Source: AG25 sp035517615
GTDB lineage: Bacteria > Gemmatimonadota > Gemmatimonadetes > Gemmatimonadales > GWC2-71-9
Length of the DNA stretch: 64,000 nucleotides
Assembly (NCBI GenBank): GCA_035517615.1
Contig: DATIYM010000007.1
Location: 124,001-188,000 of the forward strand
Reading direction: 5' to 3'
Positions 24,401-31,961 of this stretch are shown here, piece after piece. A model generated the notes under the pieces. It had not been told where the DNA came from. It did not search any database and saw only the letters and a program-made list of their open reading frames with translations. A program made the position numbers and the translations under genes. Each line of letters opens with the position of its first letter. Positions within the stretch are counted from its first letter, which is position 1.

Positions 24401-25805
24401 CGCCGTGACGACGGTCGTGAACGGCGTCCAGGGGGTTTTCTCCGCGGATCTCGGCCTCGCCGGGACCTGGCAGAACCCGAGCCTCCAGGGCCAGCTCGTG
24501 ATTGCCGGCGGTGCCGCAAGCATTCCGGCGCTCAACGTCCGATATCAGGGAGTGGCAGGACAGTTCGCGCTCACCGGGGACACCATCAGGGTACGCTCGC
24601 TCGAGGCGCACAGCGGCAAGGGGCGGCTGGACGTCACCGGATACATTCGCCTTGAGGAGCTTACCCATCCTGTCCTCGCGCTCCGGATCACGGGTGATCA
24701 GTTCCGGGCGCTCGACCTGAAGGGGAACGTGACGGTGACCGCGAGCGGGAAGCTCGCGCTCAATGGACCGGTATTCGGCGCGACGCTCACCGGCGACGCG
24801 ACCGTCACGTCCGGCGCCCTGTATTTCGCGGACTTGATCGAGAAGCGCATCATCGACCTGCGAGCGTTCGGCGACTCGACCATCAGCTCGATCGTCGAAC
24901 AGCAGGGGCTCGGTCCGGAATTCCAGAGCGTCTTCCTCGATGAGCTGCAGATCCCGACACTCAACCTCACCATGGGGAGCGATGTCTGGCTTCGCTCGAG
25001 CGAAGCCAACATCCAGCTTGCGGGGTCGGTAAAGCTGTCGAAGCAGGGAAAGAACTATCTGCTGCTTGGAACGCTGCAGGCGCCGCACGGCACATATCAG
25101 CTCAAGGTCGGCCCGGTCACAAAGGGGTTCGTGGTGCGGCAGGGGACGGTGAAGTATTACGGCACACCAGACCTGGACGCGGAGCTCGATATCCAGGCCA
25201 CGCACGTGGTGCATCCCATCCCCACGCCGGCGCAGCCCAGTCAGGACGACATCAACGTCGTCGCGCACATCACAGGGACGCTGCTCGTACCCCGGGTATC
25301 GCTCGAAGCCGAAAATCAGAACATGTCCCAGACCGAAGTCATTTCCTACCTCCTCTTCGGACGGTCGAGTCTCGACTTGAGCGGCGGCCAGGGTGGAACG
25401 CCCAATAACCAGGCGCTGGTGCAGACGGCGGCCTCGACTCTTTCCGCGACGCTCTCCGGCGAGCTCGAGCGCAGTCTCATCTCGGACCTGGGAATCCCGC
25501 TCGACTACGTGGAGATCAGCCCCGGGAGTGCCGCCGATCCATTATCCGGCGTGCAGTTCGCCGTCGGACGTCAGGTGGGGGATAAGACGTTCGTCGTGGC
25601 GACCGCCGGATTCTGCCAGGGGCGCCCGGTCGCCCTCAACAACACGCTGGGGTTCAGCTTGCAGTATCGCATCAGTCCCGAGTTTCGGACCCAGGCGAGC
25701 TTCGAGCCGGTGCGCACGTGCAGCGCCGACCCGCTCATCGATCCGCAGGCGACGACCGTGCCGCACCAGGTGGGCTTCGACCTGATCTGGGAGCGGCGCT
25801 ACTAG
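21405..25805 (+). CDS. tamB: Translocation and assembly module subunit TamB-like (DUF490) protein
   Basis: The protein has 1466 residues. One N-terminal membrane segment (about 7-30) anchors it in the inner membrane. A very long periplasmic region of repeated beta-strand units follows, as in AsmA/TamB bridge proteins. The conserved C-terminal DUF490 domain spans about 1130-1466 (SQDDINVVAHITGTLLVPRV, MSQTEVISYLLFGRSSLDLS). TamB spans the periplasm and, with its Omp85 partner, supports outer-membrane protein or phospholipid delivery. Translation is coupled to the Omp85 gene by a one-base overlap. Confidence 0.9.
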   Translation: MIRRSLAAALWLIAGLLASFLGSFSALVGTAAGRDLLAHAASKALRGAVDGSIEIAEISGPLLTGITLRDVKVFDTDTTLVGAFGKVEATYNPFDFLAGRVVLLDMSLDHPVFNIVQHRNGRLNVEDLLRLGRPSTGPQGPATLILFRNVRVDDGTVNLRLQQHGPWQPGYEIDPLEREGLHRVHRFDHIAAIVPLVRISSPQEPGIHVEIDRLAVASSDPEVELRDVSGGLTVIGDSLRVDLRRLDLPHSAVSGHGAVRWPHDTLLFNLAVHADSATLGDVPFLNLKFPPSTVLRGGIRLRSHGGRLLEARMYPLDVRYGGGAATGRLTAITAADSGLVAIRDGELTATDFDLDFARQIVPALPFYGRVNGKASVDGTMKQLATDLDITFRDSLVSGARSRVLGRGTIDLLDPEGMGFRPFTLDTLQASLGTVHRLVPGVTLHGQVDARGTLTGTLQDTRFSGTLTHRDGDRKASTVAGDFGLDTRGDTASVYADARTDSLSFETLRASYPGLPLRGDVAGVIKLSGTLGELDTHLDLESRRGGGAVRVDGLLTLLDTRLAARDLSAETRRLDLAQWIHGAPESRLSVTVSGQFAQNDTEPPFGAIKAVLSPSVLAGTELDSGAVSLRMADGRIYLDSLRLAEQDIQASGSGSLGWRRPETGTLALTVDADSLNALDSLLTSFAGRDTGAAKQSRALRGTAHVQVALEGALDSLALAGRAAVQSLHWRDWQVTGSRVQGRFEPGPNPVFQVETSLDSLQYGKHAFGAAAASLIGTADSLHWFARSRLGDVSEFLAGGRFSRGTPLPGDPPASDVMLDSLAVLLPGGVWVLRQPAEARISDSAVTLGDVTLKSISDSGQILLGGDLPTSGEAHAHVDVKQFPLAGVYALAGRDTGGVSGSINASVALTGSRAAPIYQGSLSLAQATVGEFRIPYLDGTFGYRNDQLDASLHLWRSGAEIVRVNARLPLDLSLASVQNRERPETLSVRVRADSVDLAALGAVTTVVNGVQGVFSADLGLAGTWQNPSLQGQLVIAGGAASIPALNVRYQGVAGQFALTGDTIRVRSLEAHSGKGRLDVTGYIRLEELTHPVLALRITGDQFRALDLKGNVTVTASGKLALNGPVFGATLTGDATVTSGALYFADLIEKRIIDLRAFGDSTISSIVEQQGLGPEFQSVFLDELQIPTLNLTMGSDVWLRSSEANIQLAGSVKLSKQGKNYLLLGTLQAPHGTYQLKVGPVTKGFVVRQGTVKYYGTPDLDAELDIQATHVVHPIPTPAQPSQDDINVVAHITGTLLVPRVSLEAENQNMSQTEVISYLLFGRSSLDLSGGQGGTPNNQALVQTAASTLSATLSGELERSLISDLGIPLDYVEISPGSAADPLSGVQFAVGRQVGDKTFVVATAGFCQGRPVALNNTLGFSLQYRISPEFRTQASFEPVRTCSADPLIDPQATTVPHQVGFDLIWERRY

Positions 25806-26735
25806 GTGACCCGGGCGCTTCTGATCACCAATCCCGCGGCGGCGCGGACCGACGCCCGCGCGGTGCGGGGCATTCTCGATGCGTTGCGATCCGGCGGCTG
25901 GACCTGCGACGTGCAGGCCACGACCGCGCCCGGCGACGCGCGCCGCATCGCGCGCTTAGCGCGCGACGAAGGCGTGGACGTGCTTGTCTCCTATGGCGGA
26001 GACGGCACAGCCATGCAGGTCGCCGCGGGGATCGTGGGGACCGAAATCCCGCTCGGGATCGTTCCGGGCGGTACGGGCAATCTCCTCGCCGGAAATCTCC
26101 GGCTGCCGCGCGACCCGATCGCGGCCGCGCGCCTGCTGCTGCGCGGCCGACCGATGCCGATCGACCTCGGCGCGGTGGAGCGGGACGGGTTGCTGCAATA
26201 CTTCGCGGTGTGCAGCGGCACGGGCTTCGACGCGCTGCTCATGGCGGCCACGCCGGGCGTGGCGAAGCGGCGCTGGAAGATGGGCGCATACATCTCGCGC
26301 GCCCTGCTCGCCTTGCCCGCGGTCGAAAGCGCCGTGCATCGGGTCACGGTCGATGGGACGGTGCACGAGCGGCCTGCGGCCATGGTGCTGATCGTCAACT
26401 GCGGTGAGCTGCTGCCTCCGTTCCTGCGCCTGCACCACGCGATCGCGCCGAATGATGGATGGCTCGACGTGATGACACTCGATGCGCAAGGCACGGTGCA
26501 GAGTGTGCTCGCGTTTCTCGAGCTGTTGCGATCGTCGTCACGGGCGGGGCGTCGCCTCTGGTTCGCGCGCGGACGCCATGTCCACGTCGAAACGGTCGAC
26601 GGCAAGGGGCGCCCCGTGCAGCTCGACGGCGACGTCTCCGGCGTGACGCCGTTCGAGGCGCGCCTCGTGCCCGGAGCGCTGTCCGTGCTGGTCGATCCCA
26701 CGCGCGTCACGCTGGCGAGCCCCGTTCGTGCCTGA
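25806..26735 (+). CDS. Diacylglycerol kinase-like lipid kinase (DAGK catalytic domain, YegS/BmrU type)
   Basis: The protein has 309 residues and begins with a GTG immediately after the tamB stop. The DAGK catalytic domain includes ITNPAAA, YGGDGTAMQ (62-70) and VPGGTGNLLAGNLRLP. The C-terminal beta domain carries QLDGDVSG. Such enzymes phosphorylate diacylglycerol or related lipids, here perhaps as part of envelope lipid recycling given the TamB neighbour. It overlaps the next gene by 8 bases. Confidence 0.88.
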   Translation: MTRALLITNPAAARTDARAVRGILDALRSGGWTCDVQATTAPGDARRIARLARDEGVDVLVSYGGDGTAMQVAAGIVGTEIPLGIVPGGTGNLLAGNLRLPRDPIAAARLLLRGRPMPIDLGAVERDGLLQYFAVCSGTGFDALLMAATPGVAKRRWKMGAYISRALLALPAVESAVHRVTVDGTVHERPAAMVLIVNCGELLPPFLRLHHAIAPNDGWLDVMTLDAQGTVQSVLAFLELLRSSSRAGRRLWFARGRHVHVETVDGKGRPVQLDGDVSGVTPFEARLVPGALSVLVDPTRVTLASPVRA

Positions 26736-28110
26736 CACGCTGCTCCTGGTCGATGATGATTCCGGCATCCTGCGTACGCTCGGGGATTACTTCGAGCGCG
26801 AGGGATACGAGGTGCGCCGCGAACCGTCCGGAGCCGGGGGAATCGACGCATTCGAGCGGGAGCGCGCGGATGTCGTGATTCTCGACCTGCATCTTCCCGA
26901 TATGAGCGGGCTCGACGTGCTCGAGCGGATTCGCGCCAAAGGGGCTTCGGTCATCCTGCTGACCGGTGAGGCCGATATCGAGACGGCGGTGCGGGCCATG
27001 CAGCTCGGCGCCGAGAACTTTCTCACCAAACCGATCGACCTGACCCATCTCGCGGCGGCGACCGCGCGGGTTGCGGAGAAGGTGCGGTTGTGGCGGCAAA
27101 ACGAGCTGCTGCGCGCCCGAGAGCGGATCATGCCCGCAGGCGACGGAGCTCGAGCCACCGGCGCGGGACGCGACGCGCTCGGCGTGTCGCCCCGGATGCG
27201 GGAGCTCGGTCGCCAGGTCGAGCTCCTGGCCGCGAGCGAGCGCAGCACCGTCTTGCTCACGGGAGAGAGTGGCAGCGGCAAGGGTTGGGTCGCGCGGCTG
27301 ATTCATCAATTGAGTCGTCGCGGCAAGGCCGGGGCACCGTTCGTCGACGTGAACTGCAATGACGCCCCGGTCCGGCTGGTCGATTCCGAGCTGTTCGGCC
27401 ACGAACAAGGTGCGTTCCCCGAGGCCCAGGAGCGCCGGCGCGGACTGTTCGAGCTGGCGCACGAGGGGTCCATCTTCCTGGACGAGATCGGCGAGCTGCC
27501 GCTCGAGCTGCAACCCAAGCTGCTCAAGGTGCTCGAAACGAAAACCTTCCGCCGCCTGGGCGGCACCGATGAGATCACGGTCGACGTGCGGGTGATCGCG
27601 GCCACGAAGCGCGATCTCACGGCCGATGTGGCGGCCGGGCGGTTTCGAGAAGACTTGTATTTCCGCATGAGCATCCTGCCGCTCGCCTTGCCGCCGCTGC
27701 GGGAGCGTTCCCGGGAAGACCGGCTCGCGCTCGTCACGCGTCTGATCGCCGCACTGCGCCTCGAGCTTCCGGGCTCACCGGGGACGTGCTCCGCCGAAGC
27801 GCTCGACCGGCTGCTCTCGGCGCCGTGGGCTGGAAACGTGCGTGAGATGCGGAACGTGCTCGAGCGTGCGATGATCCTGGCTCAGGGGGCGCCGGCGATC
27901 GGCATCGAGCATCTCCCGGCCGACATCCACAAGGGCGCTGGTGCCGCCGACCGCCGGCACGTCCCGCAAACGTTGTCAGAAGTGGAGCGGCACCACATCG
28001 AGCGGACGCTGCGCGCGCACGGTGGCAATCGCACGCGGGCGGCGCAGGAGCTCGCCATTTCGCGCGCGACGCTGATCAACAAAATCAAGGCCTACGGGCT
28101 CGATATCTAA
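26728..28110 (+). CDS. NtrC-family response regulator with degenerate GAFTGA loop
   Basis: The protein has 460 residues from a GTG start. The receiver domain has DDD (9-11) and phosphoacceptor D53. The AAA+ domain has Walker A GESGSGKG (179-186), Walker B SIFLDE (248-253) and arginine fingers in FREDLYFRMSILPL. A C-terminal Fis-type helix-turn-helix ends the protein (NRTRAAQELAISRATLINKI). The sigma-54 contact loop reads GAFPEA (228-233) instead of GAFTGA, and Walker A has Gly for the usual Glu after Lys. It may therefore regulate without sigma-54. No histidine kinase adjoins. It ends the Omp85-tamB-lipid kinase gene string. Confidence 0.88.
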   Translation: MPDTLLLVDDDSGILRTLGDYFEREGYEVRREPSGAGGIDAFERERADVVILDLHLPDMSGLDVLERIRAKGASVILLTGEADIETAVRAMQLGAENFLTKPIDLTHLAAATARVAEKVRLWRQNELLRARERIMPAGDGARATGAGRDALGVSPRMRELGRQVELLAASERSTVLLTGESGSGKGWVARLIHQLSRRGKAGAPFVDVNCNDAPVRLVDSELFGHEQGAFPEAQERRRGLFELAHEGSIFLDEIGELPLELQPKLLKVLETKTFRRLGGTDEITVDVRVIAATKRDLTADVAAGRFREDLYFRMSILPLALPPLRERSREDRLALVTRLIAALRLELPGSPGTCSAEALDRLLSAPWAGNVREMRNVLERAMILAQGAPAIGIEHLPADIHKGAGAADRRHVPQTLSEVERHHIERTLRAHGGNRTRAAQELAISRATLINKIKAYGLDI

Positions 28111-28196
28111 GGAACGTGCGTCGCGGCAGCGCCAGATTTGTACTTCCCGTGCAGCGTCATCAAATTAGAGCCAGGGCCAGGACATCTGAGGCACGC

Positions 28197-28373
28197 ATGC
28201 AGAAACCGGAGCTGAAAGAACACGACGCAATGGTGTGCCGCTACTGCGGCAATGAGGAGCGCGCGTCGGAAGGCTATCCCTGTGCCGACTGCGGGACTTT
28301 CCTGTGTTTGATTTGTTCGTTCCGAGGCGTGACCCGCTGCAAGGCCTGCGAAGCCAAGGCGCCGAAAGCTTAG
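28197..28373 (+). CDS. 58-residue protein with four CxxC pairs (double zinc ribbon)
   Basis: The Cys pairs are C14/C17, C29/C32, C37/C40 and C48/C51, enough for two zinc sites in a treble-clef or zinc-ribbon fold. A TGAGG precedes the ATG at 28197; an in-frame start at 28116 adds 27 residues without features. Function is unknown; such small proteins often bind nucleic acid or another protein. The stop codon shares bases with the stop of the convergent response regulator (28370-28373). Confidence 0.7.
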   Translation: MQKPELKEHDAMVCRYCGNEERASEGYPCADCGTFLCLICSFRGVTRCKACEAKAPKA

Positions 28374-29014
28374 CGCCGCCGCTCGCGCACCTGCGCCAGG
28401 ATATCGTCGAGCGGCGTGCCGACCGCCTGCGCCAGCCGGGCAATCGAATCGTTTTCCCCCGACCAATTTTTCGTAGCGGCGAGCGCGTCGAGCGCGATCT
28501 TGGCGATCGCGCCGGTCTGCTCCTCGAGATCGCGGGTGCGCACCGCCACCTCCCGCGCCAACCACTGTTCGAGCTCACGCCGCTCGATCTCGAGCTGCCG
28601 CTGCCGCAGTGCCCCCTCGAGCGACAACTCGAGCTCGTCCAGATCGACCGGCTTGATGAGGTAATCGTAGGCGCCGAGTTTCAGGCATTCGATCGCGGTG
28701 CGCGGCTCGTCGATGGCGGTGAGCATGATGATCGCCACGTCGGGGTCGTGCGCCAGCGCTTTGGGGACCAGCTCGACGCCGGTCATGCTCGGCATCCGGA
28801 TATCGGACAGCATCGCCTGGGGCGAATGCTGCGCCTGCTGGTCGAGCGCCTCCGCGGCATTGGCCGCTTGCTGCACGCGGTATCCGAGCCGGGTCAAAAA
28901 TCGGTCCAGCGCCTGCCGAATCCCGTCTTCGTCATCCACGACGAGAACGGTGGTCGGCTCCTTCTCGGAATCCGGCCGGGACGCGGAAAGCGGGGGCGGA
29001 GACGAGGCAGGCAT
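28370..29014 (-). CDS. Response regulator: receiver domain plus C-terminal coiled coil, no output domain
   Basis: The protein has 214 residues. A proline-rich start (1-20) precedes a receiver domain (about 22-140) with VVDDED, phosphoacceptor D71 and YLIKPVDL. Residues about 145-190 are a charged heptad-like helix (RQRQLEIERRELEQWLAREV), followed by a short helical tail. There is no DNA-binding or enzymatic domain. It may act by protein interaction, as single-domain or RpfG-like truncated regulators do. An ATG at 29041 is an alternative start. It diverges from the NlpC/P60-like gene. Confidence 0.8.
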   Translation of the reverse strand: MPASSPPPLSASRPDSEKEPTTVLVVDDEDGIRQALDRFLTRLGYRVQQAANAAEALDQQAQHSPQAMLSDIRMPSMTGVELVPKALAHDPDVAIIMLTAIDEPRTAIECLKLGAYDYLIKPVDLDELELSLEGALRQRQLEIERRELEQWLAREVAVRTRDLEEQTGAIAKIALDALAATKNWSGENDSIARLAQAVGTPLDDILAQVRERRR

Positions 29015-29059
29015 GGGCGCTAACGTAGTAACCCGCCTCATGGCGAGCAAGCAGCACGC

Positions 29060-30103
29060 GTGGTAAACCGCCTGGAACGCACGCTTTCGGACATACAGCG
29101 CCGCTGGGTGCCCGACTTGAGGCTCGGCGTATTCGACGTCGCTCTCGGCCCCGGGAACGGCGGTGGCAGCGCCGTGCTCCAGGGGGTCACGACCAGCCGG
29201 GATGCCGCGGCCGCGGTGCAACAGCTCGGCGCCGCAGCAGGACTCGGGTTCGAGCTGCGACTGCTCCCCGATAGCGCACTGCGCGCCGCACCCGCAGCGG
29301 TGGTCACGGCGGCGCTTGCGCCGCTCGTCGAATCGCCGGCGTTTACCGCTGCACGAGTGAGCGATGCGTTGCACGGAGAGCCGCTCGATCTGCTCGAACG
29401 CCGCGACGAGTGGCTGCGCGTCCGGGCCCGCGACGGATATCATGCCTGGACCCATCACGGCTACGTCGCGACCGGACCGGTCGAGTGGGCGGACGACTGG
29501 ACGCGACGCGCCAACGCGCGGGCCGCCGGCGCCGAGCTGCGGAACGGCGACACCCGGCTCCGGCTCCCGATCAGTGCGCGCATCGTGCTGCGGCGTGACG
29601 ACACCGTCGAGACCGCCGACGGGCGTTTATGGTCGGTGACTTCGGGCGCGGTACGGCGCGAAGCGGAATGGCGGGCGGAAGCGGGCTTCATCGCCGCCCC
29701 GGAGTGGGCGCTGCGCTGGTTATCCGGCAGTCCGTTTCTCCCCGGCGGTCGCAGCGACTGGGGCATCGATGCGTCGGGCCTCGTCCAGGCGACCTATGCG
29801 GCGCGCGGACGGACGCTCCCGCGAGACAGCGATCTCCAGGCAGTGGCGGGTCGGGCCGTGCCCCTCTCCCCCGACGGCTCGGGGTATGAAGCCGGCGACG
29901 TCCTCTGCTTCGTGCAGGACCGCCGCGTGCGGCACGTGGCATTGTGGTCCGGCGCGGGACGGATCGTCCACGCTGTCGCGGCGATCGGCGGCGTCGGGTC
30001 CGAGGATTTGTTTGGCGAGGAGCCGCGGATGCGGCGGCTGTTGGACACGCTCGTGGCCGTTCGCCGCATGCGAGACGAGGGTCAGGCTATTTTCTCCGTA
30101 TGA
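29060..30103 (+). CDS. NlpC/P60-like protein lacking the catalytic cysteine, with SH3-like segments
   Basis: The protein has 347 residues from a GTG start. The middle (about 95-210) looks like SH3-type repeats (EPLDLLERRDEWLRVRARDG, LPISARIVLRRDD). The C-terminal part (about 225-347) is an NlpC/P60 fold: WGIDASGLVQ (234-243), then GDVLCF, RHVALWSGAGRIVHA with His292. In active enzymes the motif is DCSGLVQ; here Ala238 replaces the catalytic Cys, and the codon is plainly GCG. No signal peptide is seen. It may be a binding-only pseudoenzyme. It is coupled by ATGA to the following HAD gene. Confidence 0.8.
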   Translation: MVNRLERTLSDIQRRWVPDLRLGVFDVALGPGNGGGSAVLQGVTTSRDAAAAVQQLGAAAGLGFELRLLPDSALRAAPAAVVTAALAPLVESPAFTAARVSDALHGEPLDLLERRDEWLRVRARDGYHAWTHHGYVATGPVEWADDWTRRANARAAGAELRNGDTRLRLPISARIVLRRDDTVETADGRLWSVTSGAVRREAEWRAEAGFIAAPEWALRWLSGSPFLPGGRSDWGIDASGLVQATYAARGRTLPRDSDLQAVAGRAVPLSPDGSGYEAGDVLCFVQDRRVRHVALWSGAGRIVHAVAAIGGVGSEDLFGEEPRMRRLLDTLVAVRRMRDEGQAIFSV

Positions 30104-30807
30104 GACTCATCCTGTTCGACATCGATGGCACGTTGCTTTGGACCGACGGCGCCGGCAGGAGAGCGGTGGGCCGCGCGCTCGTGCTCGAGGCGGGAACCTG
30201 CGGGCCGCTCGATACCTACCGTCTCGATGGCAAGACCGACCCGCAGATCGTCGGTGATCTGCTCTCGCTCGCGGGCCATCCCGACGCGGAGGACGCCGAG
30301 CGCATCGCCGCGGTGTGTGCGCGGTACGTCGAGATTCTCGAAGAGGAACTGGCCCGCGCGCCGGGCTCGACTCGAGTCATGCCGGGAATCCTGGACCTGC
30401 TCGCGGCACTCGAACCGCACGAGCGCGACGGGGCGATCGTGGTCGGTCTCTTGACCGGCAATCTCGCGTCGGGCGCGAAGCTGAAGCTTCAATCCGCGGG
30501 TCTCGATCCCGAGCGATTTGCCGTGGGCGCGTTCGGCTCGGACTCGAGACGGCGCGCCGATTTGCCCGCGATCGCGGCGCAGCGCGCCCAGCACGTCACG
30601 GGCCAGCGGTTCCACGGCGCCGATGTCGTGATCATCGGCGACACACCCTCCGACGTGACCTGCGGCGCGGAGATCGGAGCCCATTCGATCGGCGTGGCGA
30701 CGGGGTATTACGACCTTGAAGCCCTGCGCGCGTCGGGAGCAACGCACGTCTTCAGCTCGCTCGCGGACACCGGAGCGGTGCTGAACGCACTGCTTCCGTC
30801 TTCGTAA
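30100..30807 (+). CDS. HAD-superfamily hydrolase (subfamily IA)
   Basis: The protein has 235 residues. Motif I is D7-I-D9-G-T, motif II is LLTGN near 125-130, and motif IV is IIGDTPSDVTCG. The cap region follows RLDGKTDPQIV, as in phosphoglycolate-phosphatase-like members. Both catalytic Asp residues are intact, in contrast with the HAD protein at 10422-11132. The substrate cannot be told. The ATG overlaps the preceding stop (ATGA), and the next gene starts 12 bases after the stop. Confidence 0.88.
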   Translation: MRLILFDIDGTLLWTDGAGRRAVGRALVLEAGTCGPLDTYRLDGKTDPQIVGDLLSLAGHPDAEDAERIAAVCARYVEILEEELARAPGSTRVMPGILDLLAALEPHERDGAIVVGLLTGNLASGAKLKLQSAGLDPERFAVGAFGSDSRRRADLPAIAAQRAQHVTGQRFHGADVVIIGDTPSDVTCGAEIGAHSIGVATGYYDLEALRASGATHVFSSLADTGAVLNALLPSS

Positions 30808-30819
30808 TCCACGCGCACC

Positions 30820-31554
30820 ATGGGTGCACCCGTAAAAATTCCCATGCCGCTCCGGATTCCGGAGCTTGGGTCGGCGCTGGGGAGACTGATCGTCCCCCGG
30901 CGCCTCGAGCCGTTGTGGATTCCGCTCGACGACATCCGGGAAGAGCTGGCGACTCGCATCATGGAGCAGGGGGGCGAAGCACGCCAGGCGGCCGAACACG
31001 ACGATCGCGAGCGCGCGCTCGACGCGTTGAGCCGCAGAGCCTGGCTCTCTGTTTGGGAACGGGCGGTACGAAAGGTCGCTGAGCGCGCCGCGCAGACGCT
31101 CGAGGACATGATGGTTCGCCGCGCGCAGAGCGTGCGCATGCCTCGCCGCGAGTGGCGCCGCCGTTTGCTGTCGCAGGGTGAACAGCGCGCCATTGCGGCG
31201 CGTTTGGGCAGCGGCGCGGAGCGTTTTGTGAGTGCGCTCGATACCCTGGATGAGGCGGCCCACCGGGTGCGCGACGCGAGCGTGCTCGACAAGGACATTC
31301 ATTCTGAATGGCAGGAGTCGCTGCGCACGGCCGCGCGCCGGCTCGAAGCGGCATGGCTCACGCTCGAGGACGAGCTGACCCGAGAAGCGCAGCGCTGGGC
31401 GCCCGAGCTATCGGCCATCGAGCACTGGCGGCCAAGCCTCTGGCCCGTGATCGCGCTCGTGACGCCCGTCGCGCTCGGACTCGTATGGCTCGGCCTGGTG
31501 CTGGGAGGTTACGTCGCGGCTCCTGCGTGGCTCGCCGGCTGGCTCGGTTTCTGA
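30820..31554 (+). CDS. Protein of unknown function with C-terminal membrane anchor
   Basis: This 244-residue protein is not recognised. The first 200 residues are mostly charged helix, rich in Arg, Glu and Ala (for example RMPRREWRRRLLSQGEQRAI and LRTAARRLEAAWLTLEDEL). Residues about 207-240 contain two closely spaced hydrophobic stretches ending in Phe. The C terminus is probably membrane-inserted with the helical part in the cytoplasm. The stop overlaps the acpS start by one base (TGATG), so the two are likely translated together. Confidence 0.6.
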   Translation: MGAPVKIPMPLRIPELGSALGRLIVPRRLEPLWIPLDDIREELATRIMEQGGEARQAAEHDDRERALDALSRRAWLSVWERAVRKVAERAAQTLEDMMVRRAQSVRMPRREWRRRLLSQGEQRAIAARLGSGAERFVSALDTLDEAAHRVRDASVLDKDIHSEWQESLRTAARRLEAAWLTLEDELTREAQRWAPELSAIEHWRPSLWPVIALVTPVALGLVWLGLVLGGYVAAPAWLAGWLGF

Positions 31555-31961
31555 TGAATACGCTCGGAATCGGTGTCGATCTCGTCGAGGTGTCGCGCGT
31601 CGATGCGATCATCGCGGACAAGGGCGCGCGCGTGTTCGAGCGACTCCTGACGCCCGCGGAGCGCGAGTATTGCGAAAGCCGCCCCGATCCGGCCACACAC
31701 GTGGCCGTGCGGCTGGCGGCGAAAGAAGCGGTGTTCAAAGCTCTGCAGGGCTCGAGCAGCCCCACCGAATCGGCGTTGGGGATCGGCTGGAAGGAAATCG
31801 AGGTTACGCGAAACCCCGATGGGCGACCCGATATCGTTCTCGTGGGCACGGCCGCAAACCGAGCGGCCGCGCTCGGCGTCAAACGCATTCTCCTCTCCCT
31901 ATCTCATACGCATGTTGCGGCGGTTGCCGTAGCTCTGCTTGTGGGAGCGGATGGGGACTAG
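31554..31961 (+). CDS. acpS: Holo-[acyl-carrier-protein] synthase
   Basis: The protein has 135 residues. It attaches 4'-phosphopantetheine from CoA to acyl carrier protein. The metal/CoA motif GIGVDLVEVSR (5-15) and VRLAAKEAVFKAL are present, and the C-terminal LSLSHTHVAAVAVAL is typical of AcpS. Length fits the family. The start is set by TGATG overlap with the preceding gene. The following cytochrome-permease gene begins inside its last codons. Confidence 0.93.
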   Translation: MNTLGIGVDLVEVSRVDAIIADKGARVFERLLTPAEREYCESRPDPATHVAVRLAAKEAVFKALQGSSSPTESALGIGWKEIEVTRNPDGRPDIVLVGTAANRAAALGVKRILLSLSHTHVAAVAVALLVGADGD

